Source: Luminiphilus sp. (GTDB taxonomy: Bacteria; Pseudomonadota; Gammaproteobacteria; Pseudomonadales; Halieaceae). Taken from it: DNA of 6,285 bases. Under the pieces are notes generated by a model. It was not told the DNA's origin. It made no database searches and saw only the letters and a program-made list of their open reading frames with translations. Shown one piece after another: positions 1-5,691 of this stretch. Where the stretch lies: positions 1 through 6,285 of the forward strand of contig JAOHHD010000037.1 of assembly GCA_028117185.1 (NCBI GenBank), read 5' to 3'. The first letter of the stretch is position 1, and each line of letters begins with the position of its first letter. Position numbers and translations under genes: made by a program.

Positions 1-457
1 TACGGCGGCGGGTGCGATCACCCGCCTTGAGGATATGGGTGTTGAACGTTTTCTGATTACGGCTGCAGTCAATGGTGTGTTGGCGCAGCGCTTGCTGCGT
101 GTTTTGTGCTCGGCCTGTAAAAAATCGGCGCAGCTCGACGGCAAGCAATTACAGCGATTGGGTATAGCGGGAGATGAGTCAGAGGGTGCGGATGTCTTCG
201 AGGCGGTGGGCTGTGATCAATGTAAGGGCACCGGGTATTCAGGGCGCTCAGCGATTCATGAACTATTTGTTTTAGACGACGAGGTCCAGCGAGTCATACT
301 CGACGGTGCAGATGCCAATCAGCTGCGGGAGCTTGCGCGTTCAAAAGGCATGGGCACCCTTTACGATGACGGTATGCGCAAGGTCTTGGCTGGACAAACA
401 TCGATTGATGAGGTCTTGCGGGTGACACAAGACCAAGCCGATCTTGACCTCGATTAA
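1..457 (+). CDS. gspE: Type II secretion ATPase GspE, C-terminal fragment (5' end outside window)
   Basis: GspE is the cytoplasmic hexameric ATPase that powers pseudopilus assembly by the type II secretion system. Only the last 151 codons are here (reading from base 2), so the Walker A, Asp box, Walker B and His box lie upstream and cannot be checked. What is visible is family-typical. The segment [12 protein letters not shown] is followed by [12 protein letters not shown], and then by a tetracysteine zinc site, CSAC and CDQC, separated by 31 residues. The C-terminal extension begins at [12 protein letters not shown], includes [16 protein letters not shown] and ends shortly after EVLRVT, the usual GspE ending, with a short acidic tail. 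The ATG at base 35 is an internal methionine, not the start. The TAA stop is 19 bases before gspF. The related PilB/GspE family is the only real alternative, and the downstream gsp genes settle it. Confidence 0.96.
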   Translation, partial: TAAGAITRLEDMGVERFLITAAVNGVLAQRLLRVLCSACKKSAQLDGKQLQRLGIAGDESEGADVFEAVGCDQCKGTGYSGRSAIHELFVLDDEVQRVILDGADANQLRELARSKGMGTLYDDGMRKVLAGQTSIDEVLRVTQDQADLDLD

Positions 458-463
458 GGACCT

Positions 464-467
464 GGAG
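464..467 (+). promoter_or_regulatory. Ribosome binding site of gspF
   Basis: A GGAG core lies 9 bases before the ATG at 477. It supports that ATG over the in-frame TTG at 444, which would add 11 residues and overlap gspE. GspF proteins normally begin MAxF/Y as this one does (MAVFDYRA). Confidence 0.6.
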
Positions 468-476
468 CAAGCAACG

Positions 477-1745
477 ATGGCAGTGTTTGACTATCGCGCC
501 TCCGATCGGTCGGGGGGGTTAACGGAGGGTGTGGAGTCCGCCGTCGACCTACAATCAGCGGCGCGCGCCTTACGCGCTCGCGGCTTGACGCCGATTGTGC
601 TGAAACCGTCAGCGGGCGGAGCGGCGACGTCGCAGCGCGCGGCGGGCAAGGGAGAGGGTAAGTCAGCGCCGCGCGGCGGTTTCACGCTGCCGGGGTTTGG
701 CTCGCGCGCAGAACACAGCAGCGCGGAGCAAGTGCTGCGCTTTACCTCAGAGCTGGGTATTTTATTGCAGGCGGGTCTGCCCCTCGATCGCGCGATGAAG
801 GTGCAAATTGATTCCGCGGCGCCCGGCGTGCACCGGGTGATGATGGAAGCTATTTTGACCACGCTGAAATCCGGTCGGTCACTGACGGTAGGGCTAGAGC
901 AGCACGGTGCGGTATTCAGTGGTTTTTATATCAGTATGGTTCGCTCCGGAGAGGCGAGCGGTAATCTTGCCGGCGTGCTGACCGAGTTGGCGGGGTATTT
1001 AGAGCGCAGCCGCGCGGTCCGTTCAACCATTGTCTCTGCGATGGTGTATCCCGCTATTTTGGCGGTGGTGGCATCCTTGTCCGTCGCGATTATGCTCGGT
1101 TATGTTGTGCCGGAATTTGAGTCGCTGTTCGAAGAAATGGGTGATGGCCTACCGATGCTCACCGCGATCATTATCTCTCTGGGTGACGTGGTCGCTCGAT
1201 GGTGGTGGTTGATGGCGATCGTGATCGGGGGCGGTGCCAGTGTGATAAGAAAATGGCTTGCCACGCCGCAGGGTCGCAACTGGCTCGATGTGCGCGCCCT
1301 CACCCTGCCCCTGGCGGGCCCTTTGATTCGAAAATTTGAAGTATCGCGCTTTGCCCGAACGATGGGCACTTTGCTCGGTAACGGCGTGGCCATCTTAAAA
1401 GCTACCGATATCGCCAGTGGGACCGTCGGTAATACGGTACTGCGTCACCATCTTGATAATTTGGCGCCGGCAATTAAGCGTGGAGAGCGGCTGTCCAAGT
1501 CGATGCAGCCAGAAATGTTCTCGCCGCTCGCAGTGCAAATGGTATTGGTAGGCGAGGAGTCTGGGCGACTCGATACGATGCTATTGGAGTTGGCGCAGGT
1601 CTATGAGGCGGAGGTAGAAGCCGACGTGAAGCGCGCGCTGACGTTATTGGAACCCGCCTTGATTTTAGGAATGGGTGGCCTCATCGCGATTATTATTATG
1701 GGTATTTTAATGGGGATTCTCTCCGTGAATACCATGGCATTCTGA
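477..1745 (+). CDS. gspF: Type II secretion inner-membrane platform protein GspF
   Basis: GspF is the polytopic inner-membrane protein at the centre of the T2SS assembly platform, working with GspE, GspL and the pseudopilins. The product is 422 residues, slightly above the usual size of about 400. The N-terminal segment MAVFDYRASDRSG to about residue 43 is the typical cytoplasmic start. It is followed by a Gly/Ala/Ser/Arg-rich linker (about 44-82). Two copies of the GspF cytoplasmic helical domain follow. The first starts near 84 with LRFTSELGILLQAGLPLDRA and includes MVRSGEASGNL (154-164). The second starts near 288 with EVSRFARTMGTLLGNGV and includes LVGEESGRLDTML (357-369). Hydrophobic segments at about 188-212, 236-256 and 392-416 match the three expected membrane spans. 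The start at 477 is chosen for its ribosome site and family-like N terminus. The paralogue PilC is excluded by the gsp context. Confidence 0.97.
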   Translation: MAVFDYRASDRSGGLTEGVESAVDLQSAARALRARGLTPIVLKPSAGGAATSQRAAGKGEGKSAPRGGFTLPGFGSRAEHSSAEQVLRFTSELGILLQAGLPLDRAMKVQIDSAAPGVHRVMMEAILTTLKSGRSLTVGLEQHGAVFSGFYISMVRSGEASGNLAGVLTELAGYLERSRAVRSTIVSAMVYPAILAVVASLSVAIMLGYVVPEFESLFEEMGDGLPMLTAIIISLGDVVARWWWLMAIVIGGGASVIRKWLATPQGRNWLDVRALTLPLAGPLIRKFEVSRFARTMGTLLGNGVAILKATDIASGTVGNTVLRHHLDNLAPAIKRGERLSKSMQPEMFSPLAVQMVLVGEESGRLDTMLLELAQVYEAEVEADVKRALTLLEPALILGMGGLIAIIIMGILMGILSVNTMAF

Positions 1746-1763
1746 GAGACTGACTGAGACTGA
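1746..1763 (+). repeat. Short direct repeat in the gspF-gspG spacer
   Basis: Two copies of GAGACTGA, at 1746-1753 and 1756-1763, lie with a 10-base period just after the gspF stop. They fill part of the only untranslated spacer of note in the window (43 bases). The repeat is too short to name, and it may be chance or a small regulatory or mRNA feature ahead of the major pseudopilin gene. Confidence 0.35.
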
Positions 1764-1774
1764 AATGGCAACAA

Positions 1775-1780
1775 GAGGGG
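1775..1780 (+). promoter_or_regulatory. Strong ribosome binding site of gspG
   Basis: GAGGGG, within AAGAGGGG, lies 8 bases before the ATG at 1789 and is the best Shine-Dalgarno match in the window. It decides the gspG start, because the earlier in-frame ATG at 1765 has no such site. A strong site fits the need for GspG in large excess over the minor pseudopilins. Confidence 0.75.
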
Positions 1781-1788
1781 TGAAGAAC

Positions 1789-2220
1789 ATGCGTGACAAC
1801 TTGCGTGACAAAAAGTCGAGACGCAGCATGAAAGGATTCACACTGGTGGAGTTGCTGGTGGTGCTGGCGATCCTCGGTATGTTGGCGGCACTGGTTGGGC
1901 CGCAAGTGCTCAATCAGCTCGGCGGCGCCAAGTCTAAGTCGGCGGCGATCCAAATTAATGATTTAGAGCAGGCGCTAGAGCTGTACAAGCTCGATGTGGG
2001 CAAGTTCCCAACGAGTGAACAAGGACTCAATGCGCTAGTGCGCCAACCCTCGGGTGCGCGAGGCTGGAATGGCCCTTACCTCAAAAAGGGCGAGTTACCC
2101 GATGACCCGTGGGGTAATCCCTACGAGTATCAGTATTCAGGGGGCAGCCCGAACATCTTATCGTATGGCGCTGACGGTCGCGGCGGCGGCAGTGGTGAAG
2201 ACGCCGATATTACCGGGTAG
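1789..2220 (+). CDS. gspG: Major pseudopilin GspG
   Basis: GspG is the major subunit of the periplasmic pseudopilus that pushes substrates through the secretin. The product is a 143-residue precursor. A basic 16-residue leader ends in MKG and is followed by FTLVELLVVLAILG, a textbook type IV prepilin peptidase site with Glu at mature position 5. The hydrophobic helix is about residues 17-40. Family hallmarks follow: FPTSEQGLNAL (73-83), WNGPYLKKGELPDDPWGNPY (93-112) and the C-terminal calcium-binding loop, where YGADGR and GEDADI supply Asp129, Asp138 and Asp140. The protein stops at ADITG, whereas most relatives continue with a Trp at the next position; here that codon is TAG. An upstream ATG at 1765 would add 8 residues but lacks a ribosome site. 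The gene follows gspF by 43 bases and precedes gspH by 13. Confidence 0.96.
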   Translation: MRDNLRDKKSRRSMKGFTLVELLVVLAILGMLAALVGPQVLNQLGGAKSKSAAIQINDLEQALELYKLDVGKFPTSEQGLNALVRQPSGARGWNGPYLKKGELPDDPWGNPYEYQYSGGSPNILSYGADGRGGGSGEDADITG

Positions 2221-2224
2221 GCGG
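2219..2224 (+). promoter_or_regulatory. Probable ribosome binding site of gspH
   Basis: AGGCGG overlaps the gspG stop codon and lies 9 bases before the GTG at 2234. It differs by one base from the consensus AGGAGG. It supports GTG 2234 as the gspH start and would couple gspH translation to termination of gspG. Confidence 0.45.
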
Positions 2225-2233
2225 CCGATAGCG

Positions 2234-2686
2234 GTGCAGCGCGCGCGCGGCTTTACGCTGATTGAGATCACGCTGGTGATGGTGATTGCGGGCCTGTTGT
2301 TCGCCATCGCGTTACCGAATATGGGGGCGCTGTCCGATTCCCTCGCCTATCGCGGTGCCGTCAGAGAGGTCATCTCGGCGGCGCAAAGTGCTCGCAGGCA
2401 GTCTGCTCGGACGGGACAACCGGTCGACCTTGTGATTTATCCGGAGCGCAAGGAAGTCGGCATAGGGGGCGACCAATCGGGTATGGCGACGCTACCCGAC
2501 GTGGTGTCACTTACCGTCACCAGTGCGGCGGAGGTGAGCCCTGAGGCAGGCGCCGCTGCTATTCGATTTTACCCATTCGGAGGGTCCACTGGCGGTGATA
2601 TTGAGATTGCCGGCCCTGGTGGTGCCGGCACCCTTGTGCAAGTAGGCTGGTTGATGGGTGACGTGACCCAAACGGTGCAACGATGA
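2234..2686 (+). CDS. gspH: Minor pseudopilin GspH
   Basis: GspH is a minor pseudopilin that links the GspI-J-K tip complex to the GspG shaft. From the GTG at 2234 the product is 150 residues. A 6-residue leader MQRARG is followed by FTLIEITLVMVIAGLLF, a prepilin peptidase site with Glu at mature position 5 and an N-terminal hydrophobic helix. The GspH/FimT signature RFYPFGGSTGG is at 111-121, just before the C-terminal beta strands. The start is not certain: the frame is open far upstream inside gspG, and GTG 2195 (19-residue leader) or ATG 2165 (29-residue leader) are possible. GTG 2234 is preferred because it has a plausible ribosome site, does not overlap gspG and gives a normal short leader. 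The stop overlaps the gspI start as ATGA. Confidence 0.92.
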   Translation: MQRARGFTLIEITLVMVIAGLLFAIALPNMGALSDSLAYRGAVREVISAAQSARRQSARTGQPVDLVIYPERKEVGIGGDQSGMATLPDVVSLTVTSAAEVSPEAGAAAIRFYPFGGSTGGDIEIAGPGGAGTLVQVGWLMGDVTQTVQR

Positions 2687-3090
2687 CAGCCTTAACGCGT
2701 CGTGTTGGTAGACTTTCCACAGCGAGGCGCGAAACCGGATTCTCATTGGTTGAAATGCTGGCGGCGTTGGTGATTCTGGGGCTTGCGCTGGGCACTTTGT
2801 ATCAGGCCGCTTCGGGTGCCACACGCAATGCGCGCGTGTCTGCCGAATATGCTGTCGCAACCACTTTGGCCGAGTCTCAACTGGATGCGTTTCTGGTGAC
2901 CCAGCCCAATGAGGGAGAGAGAGCTCAAGGCCAGTTTGGTGTTTACCGCTGGGAGGGCTGGGTAGAGCTAATTCCTGAGCGCGAAGAGTCGGGCATCGGT
3001 TGGGTTCGTTTGAGGGTGAGTTGGCCCGGTGAAGGGCAACCGAGGACCGTCAGTTTGAGGACCGCCAGCAAATTGAGTAATGGGGCCTAA
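2683..3090 (+). CDS. gspI: Minor pseudopilin GspI
   Basis: GspI is a minor pseudopilin thought to initiate assembly of the pseudopilus tip with GspJ and GspK. The product is 135 residues, a usual size for the family. The leader is rather long (19 residues, Arg-rich, ending RRETG) and is followed by FSLVEMLAALVILGLALG, with Glu at mature position 5. The stretch AEYAVATTLAESQLDAFL and the later YRWEGWVEL and WVRLRVSW strands match the GspI fold. The start overlaps the gspH stop by 4 bases (ATGA) and no clear Shine-Dalgarno is seen, so translation is probably coupled to gspH. The stop is followed by the preferred gspJ start with one base between. Confidence 0.93.
   Translation: MTALTRRVGRLSTARRETGFSLVEMLAALVILGLALGTLYQAASGATRNARVSAEYAVATTLAESQLDAFLVTQPNEGERAQGQFGVYRWEGWVELIPEREESGIGWVRLRVSWPGEGQPRTVSLRTASKLSNGA
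3082..3085 (+). promoter_or_regulatory. Probable ribosome binding site of gspJ
   Basis: GGGG lies inside the last codons of gspI, 6 bases before the ATG at 3092. It favours that start over the in-frame ATG at 3080, whose only nearby purine-rich bases (GAG at 3075-3077) are too close to work well. Confidence 0.4.
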
Positions 3091-3091
3091 T

Positions 3092-3700
3092 ATGCGTCGC
3101 GAGTCGGGGATGACACTGGTAGAGGTGATGATTTCCGCTGTGGTGCTCTCTATGGTGATGTTGGCGCTGTCTGCATCGCTGCGTACTTTTGCCACTACTT
3201 ATACCGCAGTGGAACAGTCTGCGAACCGAACAGCGCGACTGCGGGAGGTGACCTACTTTCTCAGGCATGTCTTGCGCGAGGCGTATTCGCCCCACCAAGG
3301 CGCTTTCGATGCTACAGGGGGCCAGATTAGCTGGCTGGCACCCATTGACCGGGTCGGAGCGGCCGGTGGTGTAACGTGGTTACGGTTGCGTCGAGAGGGC
3401 GATGCTCTGATGCTCGACTTTGCGATTCCCGACTCGGAGTTGGCGGAGCAAGCGGACAGCGACCCTAAATGGGGAGCAGTCATTCCGTCCGAGACGTTGC
3501 TGACAAACGTCCGCAGCTTTAGCGTAAACAGCCTGGAAGAACCGGATGCCGGGCGTGGCTACGCTGACAGTGACGATAACAGTGATAGCGAAGCACTCAG
3601 TGCCGACTTGCCGCCCGGAGTCCAGTTAAAGTGGGAAATTGAGGGCATGGCGTGGCCAGCGCTAGTGGTGGCGTTCGATGGCTATAGGGCCTCGACGTGA
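3092..3700 (+). CDS. gspJ: Minor pseudopilin GspJ
   Basis: GspJ is a minor pseudopilin of the I-J-K tip complex in the periplasm. From the ATG at 3092 the product is 202 residues, a usual length. The leader MRRESG precedes MTLVEVMISAVVLSMVMLAL, with Glu at mature position 5. The residue right after the cleavage site is Met rather than the usual Phe, which prepilin peptidases are known to tolerate. After the helix, RTARLREVTYFLRHVLREAY resembles the GspJ segment that precedes the beta sheet, and near the end LPPGVQLKWEIEG (173-185) matches the family's LPxxVxxxxE region. An Asp-rich stretch, DSDDNSDSE (159-167), lies just before it. The alternative ATG at 3080 would give a 10-residue leader and an 11-base overlap with gspI. 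The stop overlaps the gspK start (GTGA). Confidence 0.92.
   Translation: MRRESGMTLVEVMISAVVLSMVMLALSASLRTFATTYTAVEQSANRTARLREVTYFLRHVLREAYSPHQGAFDATGGQISWLAPIDRVGAAGGVTWLRLRREGDALMLDFAIPDSELAEQADSDPKWGAVIPSETLLTNVRSFSVNSLEEPDAGRGYADSDDNSDSEALSADLPPGVQLKWEIEGMAWPALVVAFDGYRAST
3686..3689 (+). promoter_or_regulatory. Probable ribosome binding site of gspK
   Basis: AGGG inside the end of gspJ lies 7 bases before the GTG at 3697. It supports this GTG as the gspK start. Confidence 0.4.
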
Positions 3701-4566
3701 GTCGGTCTCGCTCGCAGCAAGGTGCCGCGCTGGTACTGGTAATGTGGTTAGTAGCTGCTATGGCGATTACCGTGGGTGGCGCTTTGGCGTTGGCCCGCGA
3801 CGAAGTGAATCTTGCATCGGCTCGCCTGGGAGAGGCGCAGGCTTTCGTGATCGGTAAAGGCATCGCCCGGTTGGCGGTGTTAGATCGCGCGCGGGCCAGG
3901 ACGGCTGCTAATGATGAGGGCGAAGCGGATTCGGCGGCGCTCACTCGCGTTTTCCAGACCCAGTATGAACTTGACGGTTTCCGTATTGTGGCAACCGTCT
4001 ATCCTGCGTCGGGCTTTGTGTCGATTGCTGAAGCAGACCCGGACGTTTGGCAGCAACTGCTTGTCGGAGTCGGCGCAATGAATGAGGGCAATGCAGCGTC
4101 TCTTGCGCAGCAGATTGTTGAAACAGAATTGGAAGCCACCTCTGCTGGTTCCGGGCCTGTGGGCAGTTTTCAATCCTTCTCGCGTCATCGACAGAGCCGC
4201 GCTGGCGTCTATGTGGAGCAGCTACTGGGAGTAGAGGGTATGAATCGTGCGATTTATGACCGCATTCGACCCAGTATCTCGCCTTTTAATGTGGGATCGG
4301 GTGTGGACGCGGCGGCGTCGCCGCCCGAGATGCGTGCCGCCTTTGGCGGTGGTTTGGAGGACGAGTCTATGCCGGATTCAGGCCCCGAATCTGGCGCGGC
4401 GGTGGCGTCTGGGTATTATTGCGTGGAAATAGAAGTCTCGACCTCGCCGTCAGAAGGGTTCTTGCAGCGTATTTGGGTCGAGAGTCGCGGGTCTGATGAA
4501 TTTTCTGCTGTGCGACTGGCTAGGGTTGAAAAGCCTAGGTACAAGAAGGGCGGCCATTCGGGGTAG
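3697..4566 (+). CDS. gspK: Minor pseudopilin GspK (pseudopilus tip)
   Basis: GspK is the large atypical pseudopilin that caps the pseudopilus with GspI and GspJ. The product is 289 residues, somewhat short for a family usually near 300-330. The GTG start overlaps the gspJ stop by 4 bases. The 9-residue leader MSRSRSQQG precedes AALVLVMWLVAAMAITV; the residue at mature position 5 is Leu, not Glu, which is the known hallmark of GspK. The segment ASGFVSIAEADPDVWQQLLVGVG followed by NEGNAASLAQQIVE (about 104-148) fits the helical domain characteristic of GspK. FNVGSGVDAAASPPEMRAAF (about 196-215) fits its second conserved block. The C-terminal strands include YYCVEIEV and QRIWVESRG. A Gly/Ser/Glu-rich loop (about 216-235) separates them. 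GspL follows after 3 bases. Confidence 0.92.
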   Translation: MSRSRSQQGAALVLVMWLVAAMAITVGGALALARDEVNLASARLGEAQAFVIGKGIARLAVLDRARARTAANDEGEADSAALTRVFQTQYELDGFRIVATVYPASGFVSIAEADPDVWQQLLVGVGAMNEGNAASLAQQIVETELEATSAGSGPVGSFQSFSRHRQSRAGVYVEQLLGVEGMNRAIYDRIRPSISPFNVGSGVDAAASPPEMRAAFGGGLEDESMPDSGPESGAAVASGYYCVEIEVSTSPSEGFLQRIWVESRGSDEFSAVRLARVEKPRYKKGGHSG

Positions 4567-4569
4567 GTG

Positions 4570-5691
4570 ATGGGGCAAATAACGAACAATTGGAGTCTGT
4601 TTGGTCTGGATCTCACGCGAGCCGGAAAATGGCTTGCTTTGGGGCTTGAGCAGCTGCTTTATGATCGTGAAGCTTGGTTATTACGGCATTTTGATCCACC
4701 GGTAACACTTTTCTCAGAGGGGACAGAATCGCTGTATCAAGCGGATCGACTTTGCGACGAAACCCGCAGCGATCGCAGTGAGAGTGCTGAATATCGCCGT
4801 GACATTGGGATGTGCTTTGCGGTGGCGCTCCCACAGGACGCGGTATTATTAAAAACACTGCAACTGCCCGCGGCGAGCGAAGAGGACCTCGAGGCGGCGA
4901 TGGCCCTCGAGATTGACTTGTCGTCACCCTTTTCGGATCAGGACACTCGGGCGGCGTGGCGCGTGCTGTCAAGACGCGAATCGGTCATTGAGGTCGTATT
5001 GGCGATTACCGCGCAAGCAGCGATCGACGAGACGCTAGAGACCACTGAATTACCCCTCGAAAATGGCTTCACTAACGCCCCTGAAGTTTGGGCGCTATCG
5101 GATAATGGCACTCCTATCAGCTTTGCGGGGTTTGGTGGACAGACACGCCGAGCGGCCTATCGCGGCAAGTTAATGCGGGCAGCGGGATTGTGGGCAGGGG
5201 TTTGGATGTCTGTCATGATCGGCTTGACGTCTATCGCATTTGTAACTTCGCTCCGCGCAGACAGCTTGGACGCGGCATTTCAGCAAGTGCGGGTCGACGC
5301 GGCGGAGGCGGCAAGCCGTCGGCAGAAACTCGAGCTGGCGCGCGCGCGACTAGGCGTTCTTCAGGAGGCGATTGTTGGGCGCCCGAATTATCAATATTGG
5401 CTTAATCATATTGCCGCATCGGCGCCAGATACGGTCTATTTCGATAGGCTCAATTTTGACGGTCATGAGGTCGTTGTCAGCGGTTATTCCAATAACGCGT
5501 CAGTCTACTTGCGAATGCTGACGGAGCAGGCGGGCTATACCGACGTTGCTGCGCTGTCCGCTTTTGCACGTGATCTCAATAATGGGCTCGAACGATTCAG
5601 CATCCAGTGGCATGTGACTGAACCCCCAAAACCTGAGGCAGAGGAACTGGTGGTTGCGCCGGAAACACCTCTGGCAGAGGTGTCGCAATGA
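4570..5691 (+). CDS. gspL: Type II secretion assembly protein GspL (PilN-like, Xps/Hxc type)
   Basis: GspL is a bitopic inner-membrane protein that recruits the GspE ATPase in the cytoplasm and pairs with GspM in the periplasm. The product is 373 residues. The cytoplasmic part opens with LFGLDLTRAGKWLALGLEQLL and contains LPAASEEDLEAAMALEIDLSSPF (split around residues 99-121). This motif is typical of the PilN-like GspL proteins that accompany Xps-type systems. A single membrane span is at about 204-228. A charged, probably coiled-coil stretch (about 232-271) follows, and then a PilN-like periplasmic fold that includes VYFDRLNFDGHEVVVSGYS. The tail (350-373) is rich in Pro, Glu and Ala. ATG 4570 is chosen, with GGGG 6 bases upstream; the adjacent in-frame GTG 4567 directly abuts the gspK stop and is an alternative adding one residue. 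Assignment rests on motif resemblance plus operon position. Confidence 0.87.
   Translation: MGQITNNWSLFGLDLTRAGKWLALGLEQLLYDREAWLLRHFDPPVTLFSEGTESLYQADRLCDETRSDRSESAEYRRDIGMCFAVALPQDAVLLKTLQLPAASEEDLEAAMALEIDLSSPFSDQDTRAAWRVLSRRESVIEVVLAITAQAAIDETLETTELPLENGFTNAPEVWALSDNGTPISFAGFGGQTRRAAYRGKLMRAAGLWAGVWMSVMIGLTSIAFVTSLRADSLDAAFQQVRVDAAEAASRRQKLELARARLGVLQEAIVGRPNYQYWLNHIAASAPDTVYFDRLNFDGHEVVVSGYSNNASVYLRMLTEQAGYTDVAALSAFARDLNNGLERFSIQWHVTEPPKPEAEELVVAPETPLAEVSQ
5676..5680 (+). promoter_or_regulatory. Probable ribosome binding site of gspM
   Basis: AGAGG inside the end of gspL lies 7 bases before the ATG at 5688. It supports the overlapping gspM start. Confidence 0.45.

Noticed and set aside
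35..37. ATG as the start of a small 140-residue gene
   Set aside because: The reading frame and GspE homology continue upstream to the window edge (GAITRLED before this Met), so it is an internal codon of gspE.
560..569. GC palindrome GGCGCGCGCC as a possible regulatory site
   Set aside because: It is in the coding region of gspF in a stretch of Ala and Arg codons. Its composition alone explains it.
491..862. A 123-codon open frame on the minus strand opposite the start of gspF
   Set aside because: It is antisense to a clear gspF, in GC-rich sequence where stop codons are rare on the opposite strand. The product is Arg/Pro/Ser-rich without motifs.
2608..2630. Hairpin with a 7-base stem (TGCCGGC and GCCGGCA) and a 9-base loop, considered as a terminator
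   Set aside because: It sits inside the gspH coding region, codes for a Gly-rich turn and has no T tract after it. Downstream genes continue without a break.
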